Source: Hyphomonadaceae bacterium
GTDB lineage: Bacteria > Pseudomonadota > Alphaproteobacteria > Rhizobiales > Hyphomicrobiaceae
Direction: 5' to 3'
DNA length: 64,000 bases
Assembly (NCBI GenBank): GCA_019747815.1
Contig: JAIEQJ010000001.1
Span: 120,943-184,942, forward strand
The notes below the pieces were generated by a model that did no database searches, had not been told where the DNA came from, and saw only the letters and a list, made by a program, of their open reading frames with translations. The position numbers were made by a program, and so were the translations under genes. The stretch's first letter is position 1; the number at the start of each line of letters is the position of its first letter. This document shows, in pieces, positions 55,938 to 64,000 of the stretch.

Positions 55938-56999
55938 ATGACGAAGAGCACGGCCAGCGCCGGAGGCAAGACTTATGCCGGCCTCGATGTGTCGTTGAAG
56001 GAGACCGCAGTCTGCATCGTCGATGACGCCGGCAGGATCTTATACGAGCGCATGCTGCCGACTGATCCGCAAGTGATCGCCAATCACTTGGGCAAGCACG
56101 CGCCGACCCTCGAGCGTTTCGGTCTTGAGAGTGGCGCCACATCGGCCTGGCTGTGGCGCGAGTTCCGCGCACTTGGCCTACCCGTCGTCTGCCTCGACAG
56201 CCGCCACGCCCATCGCGTGCTATCGATGAAGCGCAACAAGAACGACCGCAACGACGCACGCGGCCTGGCCGACCTCGTCCGCATGGGCTGGTATCGCGAG
56301 GCCCGGGTCCGCTCGCTCGATGCGCAGCTGATCCGTTCCCTACTGCTGTCCCGCCAGCAGCTGCTGCAGTCGCGGCGAGCCATCGAGAACCAGATGCGTG
56401 GCGCCTTGAAGACGCTGGGTGTGATGACCGGGCCGACCAAAGGACGTGGGTTCATGCCGCGTGTCGCCGAGCTCAGAGCTGATAACGATTGGCTGGGCCT
56501 CGTCCTCGATCCGCTGCTCGCCGCCCATGCCTCCATCGCGAAGCAGCTGAGGGCCGTGTCGGCCAGTGTCCTCGACACGGCGCGCAGGGACGGCGATGTG
56601 CGCCGAATGATGACCGTACCGGGCGTCGGACCCATGACCGCGCTCGCCTTCAAGGCAGCCATCGACGATCCGCAGCGCTTCACCTCATCGACGAAGGTCG
56701 GTCCATATCTCGGCCTGACGCCGCGGCAGTATCAGTCCGGTGAGAGCGAGTGGATCGGCGGCATCGGCAAGTCCAATGATCCGCTGCTGCGCAGCTATCT
56801 CTACGAGGCTGCCGGCGTACTGATGACGAGGCTGCGCCGATCCTGCCCCCTACAGCAATGGGCTTTGCGCCTTGCCAAGCGTATCGGCTGGAAGCGCGCT
56901 TCCATCGGCGTTGCGCGCAAGCTCGCCGTCATTCTTCACGCCATCTGGCGCGACGGCACCGTGTTCGAGTGGAGCGCGGCCGAGCCGGCTGTGGCGTAA
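55938..56999 (+). CDS. IS110-family transposase (copy 1)
   Basis: 353 aa. The N-terminal DEDD domain has GLDVSLKETAVCIVD, FGLESGATSAWLWRE and NKNDRNDARGLADLVRMG. The C-terminal transposase_20 domain has MMTVPGVGPMTALAFKAAID, GPYLGLTPRQYQSGE and GGIGKSNDPLLRSYLYEAA. All four acidic residues seem present, so it may be active. IS110 elements lack normal inverted repeats and encode a guide (bridge) RNA in a flanking non-coding end, which could lie in 55860-55937 or 57000-57190. Confidence 0.92.
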   Translation: MTKSTASAGGKTYAGLDVSLKETAVCIVDDAGRILYERMLPTDPQVIANHLGKHAPTLERFGLESGATSAWLWREFRALGLPVVCLDSRHAHRVLSMKRNKNDRNDARGLADLVRMGWYREARVRSLDAQLIRSLLLSRQQLLQSRRAIENQMRGALKTLGVMTGPTKGRGFMPRVAELRADNDWLGLVLDPLLAAHASIAKQLRAVSASVLDTARRDGDVRRMMTVPGVGPMTALAFKAAIDDPQRFTSSTKVGPYLGLTPRQYQSGESEWIGGIGKSNDPLLRSYLYEAAGVLMTRLRRSCPLQQWALRLAKRIGWKRASIGVARKLAVILHAIWRDGTVFEWSAAEPAVA

Positions 57000-57231
57000 T
57001 CGAAGAGCTTCCGCACCAGCGGAAGGCGTCCCTGCCGGGACGACGGGCAGATTGACCTCGTAGCGACCGTGGCGGGCCCAGACGCACCGCGTGGGTGACA
57101 AGTGAGGCATCTTCTCGACGAAGCCCATCCTTGAGGCGGAGAATCCGACCTCGTAAAGAACCTTGCGCCCGGCATTGGTCGTCGTCAGTTAAGCGTATAC
57201 CTGCAAAGAACGCCGCGAAGGAGAAGGATTA
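57000..57231. other. 3' flank of IS110 copy 1
   Basis: No gene is seen. The first part (57003-57060) has short inverted repeats (GCTTCCGCACCAGCGGAAGG, CGTCCCTGCCGGGACG) and could belong to the non-coding end of the IS110 element. Its exact end is not visible. Confidence 0.4.
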
Positions 57232-57349
57232 GGGCGGCTCCCTCCCTTCGGTCGGGCCACGCTCTCCTGCGCGGCGCAGCTGGCCGCGCAGCCGAGCCGC
57301 CTGCCCGGAAGGCGGCGTCTCGGCCCGTTCGGGGTGCGATCGTTGCCGC
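57232..57349 (+). repeat. Hairpin-rich ~120-bp element, copy 1
   Basis: It starts GGGCGGC and ends TGCGATCG(TT)GCCGC, matching the copy at 61420-61540 along most of its length. An outer stem GGCGGCT/AGCCGCC (57233-57239 with 57295-57301) encloses a CCTTCGG-type hairpin and a 9-bp stem CTGCGCGGC/GCCGCGCAG (57267-57275 with 57283-57291). The stem sequences differ between copies but stay paired. It lies just downstream of the tauE-like gene end. Confidence 0.7.
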
Positions 57350-57532
57350 GTACGACTACGATTTGGCGATGACATCTGTCAGAACCGTCTGCCATGCGGA
57401 CGGCGACCAAAGAGACATCGTCTTGTTGGTGTCCGTGCCCTTGACACGACCACCCACCATCAAAGAACGGCCCCTTCTGTAATTCGATCCCGGGCGTCAA
57501 GCTGCAATTTGCAGATGCACCCAAGCATGGTG

Positions 57533-58327
57533 CTATCTCTTGGTGGGCCACAGCGGCTTGCTGGCCGCTGCAATCAGCACGGAGCCCAGCACGATCTTGA
57601 GGCTGGCGGTCGGTAGAAACCCGACAAGCAGACCGCCGATGACCGCTCCCACGATGGAGCCGAGGCCCATCGGCGCGGCGACGGTTTGCAGTGATCGCTT
57701 GTCCGGCAATGCGGCAAGCCGCCCGTAGCGCACCAAGCCGCTCAAGACCGTGACGATCGAGATCATGAGGCTTGCGGTCCCGGCGCTGCGGATGTCGGCG
57801 CCATAGACGAGCATCAGCGTCGGGATCAGCAGCTCCCCTCCGGCCACGCCGAGCAACGCAGCCACGGCGCCGATGATGAGACCGAATGCCAGCCCCGAGA
57901 CGAGGAGGGCCACGCCATCATCAGCCAGCAGCGCCGTTCGTTGCCCTGGGAGGAGCGCTTCGACAATCAACAGTGCACCGATGCCGCCAAGCAGCCAGGC
58001 GATGGTGTGCTCCAGGCGATGGTCGGACAACCGTGTGAGAAGCTGGGCGGACCAGCGCGCGCCTAGAATGCCACCAAGTCCCAGTGCCGCGACTTCAATG
58101 GCGTGCGGTGTGACCGCCGCAAGCGAGAGGGTTTGTGCGCGGACGGCGAGAGCTGCGACCAGGGTGATGAGACTGATCACCAGGTTGAGGGGTACCGCTT
58201 CCCGAGCCGCGTACCCGAACAGCGATGTCAGGATCGGCAGCCGGAACTCGCCGCCGCCCAGTCCGATCAGGCCGCCAAGTACGCCCACGGCCGTTCCACT
58301 GCCGAAGCCAAGAAGCGTGCGTCTCAT
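57533..58327 (-). CDS. TauE/SafE-family sulfite exporter-like membrane protein
   Basis: 264 aa with about eight hydrophobic helices. Both halves carry the family repeat: GVLGGLIGLGGGEFRLPIL near the N-terminus and GAVAALLGVAGGELLIPTLM in the middle. TauE/SafE proteins export sulfur-containing or other anions. It begins two bases after modC ends and is thus in the mod operon, suggesting a role in anion (molybdate, sulfate or sulfite) balance. Confidence 0.87.
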   Translation of the reverse strand: MRRTLLGFGSGTAVGVLGGLIGLGGGEFRLPILTSLFGYAAREAVPLNLVISLITLVAALAVRAQTLSLAAVTPHAIEVAALGLGGILGARWSAQLLTRLSDHRLEHTIAWLLGGIGALLIVEALLPGQRTALLADDGVALLVSGLAFGLIIGAVAALLGVAGGELLIPTLMLVYGADIRSAGTASLMISIVTVLSGLVRYGRLAALPDKRSLQTVAAPMGLGSIVGAVIGGLLVGFLPTASLKIVLGSVLIAAASKPLWPTKR

Positions 58328-58329
58328 GC

Positions 58330-59439
58330 CTAGCGCTTTCTCGGCGCGGCGGCCGGCATGATGTGAATGGCCTGCGCCAGCAACGACAGAGCTACCTGCT
58401 CGCCGATCCCGAGCTTGTTGCGCTCGGCAACGTAGGTCCGCACCTGCAAAGTGAGGGTGCGCGTCTCGTTGCCATCGAGCTTGACGGTCGAGATCGTGGT
58501 GTCGCCGAGGGCCACATGCGCGACGATCGAGCCCATCACAGGGTTCTCGGCTTCGCCGCGCGAAGGTCGATCACGCCGGTGCAGAACAACCTTCGACGGC
58601 GGTATCAGCCAGGCGATGTCGGTACCCGGCGCCCATTGCGGCTGCGGTGCGACCTCGAGCTGACGGCCCCGCCAATCCAGGATGGTCAGCTCCGCTCGCT
58701 GCTCCAGAACACGCCCCGGAAAGATGTTGCGCTGACCCACCAGTCGTGCCGCTTCGACCGTGGCCGGTCTCTGTAGCAGCTCGAGCGGCTTGCCGTGCTG
58801 CAGGATGCGCCCCCGCTGGAGTAGGCACATGCTGTCAGCCAGCATGAGCGCCTCGTCGAGATCGTGCGTGACCAGCACGATCGGCATGGCCAGGCGCTGT
58901 CGCATGCCGGCCAGCTGCTGGTACAGCCTGCCTCTCGTCACCTTGTCGACGGCAGAGAACGGCTCATCGAGCAAAAGGACCTTGGGCTCCCGAGCCAGCG
59001 CGCGCGCCACGGCCACCCGTTGCTGCTGGCCACCCGAGAGCTCTGCCGGCCGTCGATCCTCGAGGCCCGACAGATGGACGAGCGCCAGCAGCTCGCGCGC
59101 CTTGTCTCGGCGCTGCGACTGGGGCAGATGGCCAAGGGCCGCTTCGATGTTGCCTATCGCCGTCATGTGCGGAAAGAGCGCGTAGCTCTGCACAACGATG
59201 CCAACGCCGCGCCGGTGCGTGGCGACGTCGATGCCGCGCGAGCGGTCGAGCCAGGCCTCGCCGTCAACCACGACGGAACCGCGCTCGGGCCGGTGCAGGC
59301 CGGCGATGCAGCGCAGGATGGTCGACTTGCCGCTGCCCGAGGGACCGACCAGGGCCAGCATCTCGCCGGCTGCGCATCCGAACGCCGCTTCGAGCGGGAT
59401 CGGCGTCTCCTGGCACAGCTGCACCGCGAGGCCCTGCAT
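58330..59439 (-). CDS. modC: Molybdate ABC transporter ATP-binding protein ModC
   Basis: 369 aa. Walker [10 protein letters not shown], signature [15 protein letters not shown], Walker [13 protein letters not shown] and H-loop VTHDLDEAL are all present. The C-terminal third ([30 protein letters not shown]) is a TOBE-type regulatory domain. It drives molybdate import with ModB. The ATG at 59439 follows the modB stop after three bases. Confidence 0.9.
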   Translation of the reverse strand: MQGLAVQLCQETPIPLEAAFGCAAGEMLALVGPSGSGKSTILRCIAGLHRPERGSVVVDGEAWLDRSRGIDVATHRRGVGIVVQSYALFPHMTAIGNIEAALGHLPQSQRRDKARELLALVHLSGLEDRRPAELSGGQQQRVAVARALAREPKVLLLDEPFSAVDKVTRGRLYQQLAGMRQRLAMPIVLVTHDLDEALMLADSMCLLQRGRILQHGKPLELLQRPATVEAARLVGQRNIFPGRVLEQRAELTILDWRGRQLEVAPQPQWAPGTDIAWLIPPSKVVLHRRDRPSRGEAENPVMGSIVAHVALGDTTISTVKLDGNETRTLTLQVRTYVAERNKLGIGEQVALSLLAQAIHIMPAAAPRKR

Positions 59440-59442
59440 GCG

Positions 59443-60111
59443 CTAACCCCGCCGTCGGCCGATACGGCCGGACAGGGCAAACGTCACGGCAATGGCGACA
59501 AGCGAGATCGCGAGCAGAAGCGCTGACATCTTCGCGGCGGCGGCGTCGTCGAACGCCTGCACCCGGTCGTAGATGGCAATGGCGACGGTTTTGGTCTCAC
59601 CGGGAATGCTTCCCCCCACCATCAGCACGATGCCGAACTCGCCCAGCGTGTGTGCGAAGCTGAGCACCAGCGCCGTGAGGATACCCGGCCAGGCCAGCGG
59701 CAGCTCGACGCGCCGCAAGGCTTCGAACGGCGTCATGCCGCAGCAGGCCGCAGCATCACGCACCTCGGCGGGGATGGCCTCGAAGCTGCGCTGCATCGGC
59801 TGGATGGCGAATGGGATGTTGAAGATCACCGACGCAAGCAGCAGGCCCTGGAAGGTGAACACCAGCGGTTGCCCGGTGAGCGCAGTCCACGCCTGGCCAA
59901 GCGGCGATGCCGCCCCGAACGCGACGAGCAGGTAGTAGCCGAACACCGTCGGCGGCAAAACGAGCGGCAACGCCACCGCCGCTTCGACGATGGCCTTGCC
60001 ACGGAACTGCCGATAGGCCAGCCATCTGCCCGTCAGAATGCCGAACGGCAGCAGGATCAGGACCGTCAGCAGTCCGAGCCGCAAGGATAGCCATAAGGCC
60101 GACGTGTCCAT
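59443..60111 (-). CDS. modB: Molybdate ABC transporter permease ModB
   Basis: 222 aa, five to six membrane helices. The N-terminal SALWLSLRLGLLTVLILLP is typical of ModB, and the EAA loop is AACCGMTPFEALRRVELPLA followed by HTLGEFGIVLMVGG. It forms the molybdate channel. It starts 15 bases after modA. Confidence 0.93.
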   Translation of the reverse strand: MDTSALWLSLRLGLLTVLILLPFGILTGRWLAYRQFRGKAIVEAAVALPLVLPPTVFGYYLLVAFGAASPLGQAWTALTGQPLVFTFQGLLLASVIFNIPFAIQPMQRSFEAIPAEVRDAAACCGMTPFEALRRVELPLAWPGILTALVLSFAHTLGEFGIVLMVGGSIPGETKTVAIAIYDRVQAFDDAAAAKMSALLLAISLVAIAVTFALSGRIGRRRG

Positions 60112-60126
60112 GACCGCATGCTCGCG

Positions 60127-60918
60127 TCAGGAACCCTCTCCCGGCAGCACGAACCCGTACTTGCGCAGGATCGCCCGCGCCGTGCGCTGCTGCACAAAGG
60201 CGTAGAAGCGCTCAGCCGCAGGCGTGGCGTTCTTCAAAAGCGCCATGCGCTGCCGCAACGGCTGATGCCAGTCATCCGCGATCAGGTCGAACGAGCCGGT
60301 CGCCGATACATTGGATGAGAGTGCAAGCGAATAGGCGATGATGCCGCCTTGGGCATTGCCCGACGTTGCAAACTGCGCGGCTTGCGAGACGTTCTCACCC
60401 AGCACGAGCTTGTCCTTGACGGCATCCCACAGCCCGGCGTGACGCAACGCTTCCTCGGCGCGCCGGCCGTAAGGCGCGTGCTCGGGATTGGCGATGGCGA
60501 ACTTCTTCACGCGCCCATCGCCAAGAGCCGCCTTGAGATCAGCCAGCGTGCCGTCAGCCTTGAGCGGCGATCCCTTCGGCACGATGATGACGATGCGCCC
60601 GATCGCATACAGCGCACCTTCGTCACGAGCAAAACCATCCTTGGCCAGGTCGGTCACGAAGCTCTCGTCCGCCGAGAAGAAGATGTGGAACGGCGCACCC
60701 TGGCGGATCTGCCGGGCGAAGTTGCCCGACGAGCCGAACGTCAGCTTCACGTCCTGGCCGGTCTCCTGCTTATAGGCCTCAACGACTTCCGTCAGCGCGA
60801 ACTGCAGGTCGGAGGCGGCCGCCACAACCGGCACCTCGCCAACCGTTTGTGCCCGGGCACCTGCCAAGCCCAGTAGACCCAGGGTGAGGGCTACGACGTG
60901 CCATATGCCAGGCCGCAT
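60127..60918 (-). CDS. modA: Molybdate-binding protein ModA
   Basis: 263 aa. A signal peptide (HVVALTLGLLGLAGARAQ) precedes the mature VPVVAAASDLQFALTEV. The binding motif FGSSGNFARQIRQGAPFHIF and SADESFV coordinate the oxyanion. It captures molybdate in the periplasm. The ATG at 60918 follows a ModE-like palindrome by 12 bases, which supports molybdenum-dependent control. Confidence 0.93.
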   Translation of the reverse strand: MRPGIWHVVALTLGLLGLAGARAQTVGEVPVVAAASDLQFALTEVVEAYKQETGQDVKLTFGSSGNFARQIRQGAPFHIFFSADESFVTDLAKDGFARDEGALYAIGRIVIIVPKGSPLKADGTLADLKAALGDGRVKKFAIANPEHAPYGRRAEEALRHAGLWDAVKDKLVLGENVSQAAQFATSGNAQGGIIAYSLALSSNVSATGSFDLIADDWHQPLRQRMALLKNATPAAERFYAFVQQRTARAILRKYGFVLPGEGS

Positions 60919-60929
60919 GCTGAACCTCG

Positions 60930-60953
60930 CGATGTAGCTGCTTGGCTATATCG
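60930..60953. promoter_or_regulatory. ModE-type operator before modA
   Basis: CGATGTAG and CTATATCG arms are 7 of 8 complementary, separated by eight bases, on the plus strand. This resembles ModE boxes (CGnTATATA-type inverted arms). Molybdate-bound ModE would repress modABC here. Confidence 0.65.
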
Positions 60954-60988
60954 ATAGGCGAGAGCCGTCATCATGTCGAGCGAGAAGA

Positions 60989-61357
60989 TCAGCTGCCCTT
61001 CGCCGGCCCTGCCTTCCGACGCAATCGCCGCAGGATCGGGGCGACGGCTCTTGCGGCTGCCTCCTCCATCTCGCGATAGGCCGCGAGCACCTCGCTGCCA
61101 AGAGGGGTCAGCTTCGCACCGCCGCCCGTCCTTCCGCCTTTGCTTGCCTCGACCATCGGCGCATCGAAGTGTCCGTTGAGGGCTTCGACGAGGTACCATG
61201 CCCGCTTGTAGCTCATGCCCATGCGCCGGCCTGCCGCCGAGATTGAGCCCGTGTCCTTGATGCCCTGCAGGAGTTGCGCCTTGCCGGGCCCGAGGGGGAT
61301 CTCTGCTGCGAGCATGACCCGCAAGCGGATGTCGTTACTGGTGTTCGGCGTTCGCAT
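60989..61357 (-). CDS. modE: ModE-family regulator (DNA-binding domain only)
   Basis: 122 aa: LLQGIKDTGSISAAGRRMGM, SYKRAWYLVEALNGHFDAPM, KGGRTGGGAKLTPLGSEVLA, the ModE winged-helix domain. The C-terminal molybdate-binding di-MOP domain of E. coli ModE is missing, as in many alphaproteobacterial ModE proteins. The ATG at 61357 starts MRTPNTSND; longer frames are unlikely. It precedes modA by 70 bases in the same direction, with the putative operator between. Confidence 0.88.
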   Translation of the reverse strand: MRTPNTSNDIRLRVMLAAEIPLGPGKAQLLQGIKDTGSISAAGRRMGMSYKRAWYLVEALNGHFDAPMVEASKGGRTGGGAKLTPLGSEVLAAYREMEEAAARAVAPILRRLRRKAGPAKGS

Positions 61358-61419
61358 GCTGTTGCCTTTGCTGATGCGGACATTGATAGGTGAGGCAGGT
61401 TGCCTGCTGCAATAAGGTT

Positions 61420-61540
61420 GGGCGGCCCCCTTCCTTCGGTCGGGTCGCGCTCTAGTCGCCGGCATGAGTCTGCCGGCGACCGGAGCCGCCGTGCCCGGGA
61501 GGCCGGCGTCTCCGCCCGTTCGGGTTGCGATCGCTGCCGC
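61420..61540 (+). repeat. Hairpin-rich ~120-bp element, copy 2
   Basis: It matches the element at 57232-57349 in the same orientation. Here the inner 9-bp stem is GTCGCCGGC/GCCGGCGAC (61455-61463 with 61472-61480), different in sequence from copy 1 but still perfectly paired. The outer GGCGGC/GCCGCC stem and the TTCGGTCGGG and CCCGTTCGGG segments are shared. It is upstream of modE. Confidence 0.7.
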
Positions 61541-61790
61541 AAGACCAACGATCCCCGCTGCGGCTCAATGTTGACGACGCTACGCACTCTCTCGGACGCA
61601 CCAAATGGACTGCTGAGCCGGGTCCACGCTTCTGTCCGGAGTCGATGTGCTATCGCTCCATGATGGGCGTCCGGTGAGGTGAGGTCGTCCAAGCTGGCGG
61701 CACGTGCTTGGCTTGCAAGGACACAGGGACCGTGACGGACTGACCTTGCCCCACGTCCTCGGCAGAGCAGCAGGCGCTTCCGGGACGATC

Positions 61791-62831
61791 CTAAGCGGCT
61801 TGCGCTTCTGTCGGCGCCGCGCCGAAGCGGAACTCCGTGCCGTCGATCCACATGCGATGCATGATGATGGCAAGCTTGCGGGCAACCGCGACGAGGGCCT
61901 TCTTCATGCCTACGCGCTTCGCGAGCTTCAACCCCCACACTTTGAGGCTCGACCACTTCCGGCTGATCCGCAGGTGCGAGTTGGCAGCTTCGTACAGAGC
62001 GTGCCGGAGCAACCTGTCGCCGCATTTGCTGATGTGGCCTGAGTGATCCATCTCGCCTGATTGGTAGACCCGCGGCGTCAACCCCAAATGGGCCGCTACC
62101 GTCTTCGACTGGGAGAAGCGCAAAGGATCATCGATCGTTGCCTTGAAGGCCAAGCTCACCATCGGCCCGATCCCGGGGATTGTCATCAGCCGTTTGCACA
62201 AGGCATCGCGCCGCGCCATTTTTGCCAGTTGCTTGTCCAGGACCAGCTTCTGCCTGCGCATCAGATTGCGCGCCTCCAGCAGCGGCTCGATGGCCATCCG
62301 CAGCTCGGGGTTCTTTGCCAACAGCTCATCGATGCGCGCCGGAAATGCGCAGCGATGAACGCTGCCGACCTTCAAGCCGTGCACTTTGAGGACGCCCCGA
62401 ATGGTCTGCTCGATCGCCAGCATGTGATCGACGAACTTCTTGCGCGCAATGAGCGTCGTGCGCAGCAGTAACGACGCCTTGCTCTTGACGTGCACGGGCT
62501 TGTAGTGACCGACGCGCATCATCTCAGCGATGCCGCGCGCGTCGTTGCGGTCCGTCTTGTTCAACCGGGTCGACAAGAAGCGATGTGCGTGCCGCACTTC
62601 GATGCACACCATCGGAAAACCGTTCGCGGACAGCTCGCCGTAGAGCCACTCGGACAGTGGACAGGCTTCCAGCCCGGCCAGCTTGATGCGATCACGGTAA
62701 GGCTCCATCGCTCTGATCAATGCTGGCGGCTCGCTCAACGCCTTGCCTTGCCACACCAAGGTCCCGTCAGCTTGAAGAATGCAAACCGAGACCGAGTTGA
62801 GCGATACGTCCAATCCGACGAACAGATCCAT
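61791..62831 (-). CDS. IS110-family transposase (copy 2)
   Basis: 346 aa, DEDD-type: FVGLDVSLNSVSVCILQ, IKLAGLEACPLSEWLYGEL, TDRNDARGIAEMMRVGHY. C-terminal transposase_20: LMTIPGIGPMVSLAFKATID, AAHLGLTPRVYQSGEMDHSG. It is clearly different in sequence from copy 1 and in opposite orientation, so it is another member of the family rather than a duplicate. The catalytic residues seem intact. Confidence 0.92.
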   Translation of the reverse strand: MDLFVGLDVSLNSVSVCILQADGTLVWQGKALSEPPALIRAMEPYRDRIKLAGLEACPLSEWLYGELSANGFPMVCIEVRHAHRFLSTRLNKTDRNDARGIAEMMRVGHYKPVHVKSKASLLLRTTLIARKKFVDHMLAIEQTIRGVLKVHGLKVGSVHRCAFPARIDELLAKNPELRMAIEPLLEARNLMRRQKLVLDKQLAKMARRDALCKRLMTIPGIGPMVSLAFKATIDDPLRFSQSKTVAAHLGLTPRVYQSGEMDHSGHISKCGDRLLRHALYEAANSHLRISRKWSSLKVWGLKLAKRVGMKKALVAVARKLAIIMHRMWIDGTEFRFGAAPTEAQAA

Positions 62832-63104
62832 GAGCCTCTCCCTCTGTGGCTGGGCCGAATCAATCCCAACTCCAACGGTAGCGGGAGGCCGGGATCGAAT
62901 TACCCCAGCTGGCGCGGACCACGATGACGAAGCGTACGGTCACCGAGCTACGCGCCAGACAAAGACGACTACCAGCCCCGACGGAGCCACGGAGCAGTTA
63001 GCCGGCCGATGGCGCGCGGAAGAGGCAGAGGTAGGCGGCTGTCGCCGTGACGGGTTGCCCAAGGTGAGAGAGAGGCTCTTGCCGGCCCGTCGCGGAGACC
63101 CGCG
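62832..63104. other. Region between IS110 copy 2 and ardC
   Basis: It holds the 5' end of the IS110 element and the ardC leader. Immediately before ardC lies AGGTGAGAGAGAGGCTCTTG, then CGTCGCGGAGACCCGCG and the ATG; a GGAG sits nine bases before the start. No gene is seen. Confidence 0.45.
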
Positions 63105-63929
63105 ATGCCCAGATCCACCTCCCATGCTGGTGCCAGTGGCGACCGGACGAACTTCTACGACGACATCACCGGCAAGATCATCGCCGAGCTGCAACAGGGC
63201 CGCGTCCCGTGGGTGCAACCCTGGGGCACAGCGACGACGAAGGCGCAGCCCGCACTGCCGAAGAACGCATCGACCGGCCGCGCCTACTCAGGGATCAACG
63301 TGCTGATCCTGTGGGGCGCCGTCATCCAGCATGGCTTCTCCGGCCAGAGCTGGCTCACCTTCCGCCAGGCCCAGGCGCTCGGCGGTCATGTCCGCAAGGG
63401 CGAGCGGGGCACCACCGTCGTCTATGCCGACCGCTTCGTACCGGACGACGCGAAGCAACGCGCGGCAGAGACGGGTGACGCGCCGCACGGAATTCCCTTC
63501 CTGAAGCGCTTCACCGTTTTCAACACTGGCCAGTGCGACGATCTGCCGGAGGAGATCGCGACGGTCGCACCTCCTCCGCCGCCCGGCACGATCGAGCCGC
63601 GCGTGGGGGCGCTGATCAAGGCCACCGGCATCGAGGTTCGCATCGGCGGCAACCGGGCCTTCTACGACGCGTCGGCGGACTACGTGCAGGTGCCGCCGCC
63701 GGCGGCATTCTTCGAGCCAATCAACTGGCACCGCACGGCCCTGCACGAGCTCGGCCACGCCTCGGGCCACTCGTCCCGGCTCAACCGTGACCTCTCAGGA
63801 TCGTTCGGCTCGCGCAAGTATGCGTTCGAGGAGCTGGTAGCGGAGATCAACGCCGCCTTCTGCTGCGCCGCGCTCGGCATCGTGCCGACCGTCCGCCACG
63901 CGGACTACATCGGCTCCTGGCTCGAGTAA
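63105..63929 (+). CDS. ardC: ArdC-family antirestriction protein, C-terminus cut short
   Basis: 274 aa. The N-terminal ssDNA-binding domain has FYDDITGKIIAELQQGRVPW and NASTGRAYSGINVLILWGA. The metallopeptidase-like domain has the zinc motif HRTALHELGHASGH and EELVAEINAAFCCAALG. ArdC protects incoming plasmid DNA from restriction. Homologues continue for some tens of residues after YIGSWLE; here a stop occurs exactly where a 20-bp palindrome begins, suggesting an insertion or rearrangement. Confidence 0.85.
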   Translation: MPRSTSHAGASGDRTNFYDDITGKIIAELQQGRVPWVQPWGTATTKAQPALPKNASTGRAYSGINVLILWGAVIQHGFSGQSWLTFRQAQALGGHVRKGERGTTVVYADRFVPDDAKQRAAETGDAPHGIPFLKRFTVFNTGQCDDLPEEIATVAPPPPPGTIEPRVGALIKATGIEVRIGGNRAFYDASADYVQVPPPAAFFEPINWHRTALHELGHASGHSSRLNRDLSGSFGSRKYAFEELVAEINAAFCCAALGIVPTVRHADYIGSWLE

Positions 63930-63946
63930 TGGCGAGCTCGCCATTA
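63927..63946. repeat. 20-bp perfect palindrome at the ardC truncation point
   Basis: TAATGGCGAGCTCGCCATTA is a perfect inverted repeat whose first three bases are the ardC stop codon. The following sequence (GTCCAGTAATCAGCAGCAG) no longer encodes ArdC, so this may be the border of an inserted element that continues beyond the window. Confidence 0.6.
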
Positions 63947-64000
63947 GTCCAGTAATCAGCAGCAGATCATAATGTGAAGGAGCACCGCGTTTCCGGTGTT

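Noticed and set aside
55938..62831. The two IS110 genes as ends of a classical composite transposon
   Set aside because: They differ clearly in sequence and IS110 elements do not normally mobilise intervening DNA in pairs; the direct structured elements are the better explanation for a cassette.

Overview
The window comes from a high-GC alphaproteobacterium, most likely of the Hyphomicrobiales (Rhizobiales). The form I carbon monoxide dehydrogenase cluster, the red-type Calvin-cycle operon with cbbX, the Liv and Bug transport systems and the remains of an integrative element with DUF2285/DUF736/DUF3363/ArdC proteins all fit that group. The assignment rests on gene content and reading, not on a database search.

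Region 1 (1-13 kb) is a catabolic operon. A 5'-truncated AraC regulator is followed by a three-subunit molybdenum hydroxylase whose large subunit carries a C-terminal CoxG domain, an acyl-CoA ligase, a crotonase, a five-gene Liv-type ABC transporter and a Bug/TctC binding protein. The order large, FAD, 2Fe-2S, ligase, crotonase is that of the 2-furoic acid genes hmfABCDE. Region 2 (13.3-18.8 kb) mixes a MetE-like gene, a TetR gene and a PhzF gene with decayed fragments of SDR, Lrp and nitroreductase genes.

Region 3 (18.8-31.1 kb, minus strand) is a form I cox cluster: coxM-S-L-D-E-F-G plus a MoeA-like gene. CoxL carries the AYRCSFR signature of true CO dehydrogenases. Upstream lie ompW, a Crp/Fnr regulator and a CoxC/CoxH-type MHYT-LytTR protein. 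A similar 33-bp sequence lies upstream of both coxM and the Fnr gene. Region 4 (31.3-36.8 kb) is a Calvin-cycle operon (cbbR | cbbF, cbbP, cbbL, cbbS, cbbX, rpe) with an internal deletion: cbbP stops after 93 codons and runs directly into the last part of cbbL. Unless this is an assembly error, CO2 fixation from this locus is lost while CO oxidation genes are kept.

Region 5 (36.9-41.3 kb) holds a dead IS3-type element, a LysR/pirin pair with a perfect 18-bp palindrome between them, an isochorismatase-family hydrolase and mscL. Region 6 (41.3-64 kb) is a mobile-element and defence region. It contains frameshifted DUF4365, DUF6499/DUF2285 and TraF-type peptidase genes, DUF736, a DUF3363 relaxase, a PIN toxin/antitoxin pair, a 1306-residue nuclease-TPR-PIN protein that looks like a conflict system, and an XRE regulator. 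A molybdate cassette (tauE-like, modC, modB, modA, modE) follows, flanked by two copies of a hairpin-rich ~120-bp element and then by two IS110-family genes. The last gene is ardC, truncated at a perfect 20-bp palindrome. The molybdate importer would supply both molybdenum hydroxylases in the window.
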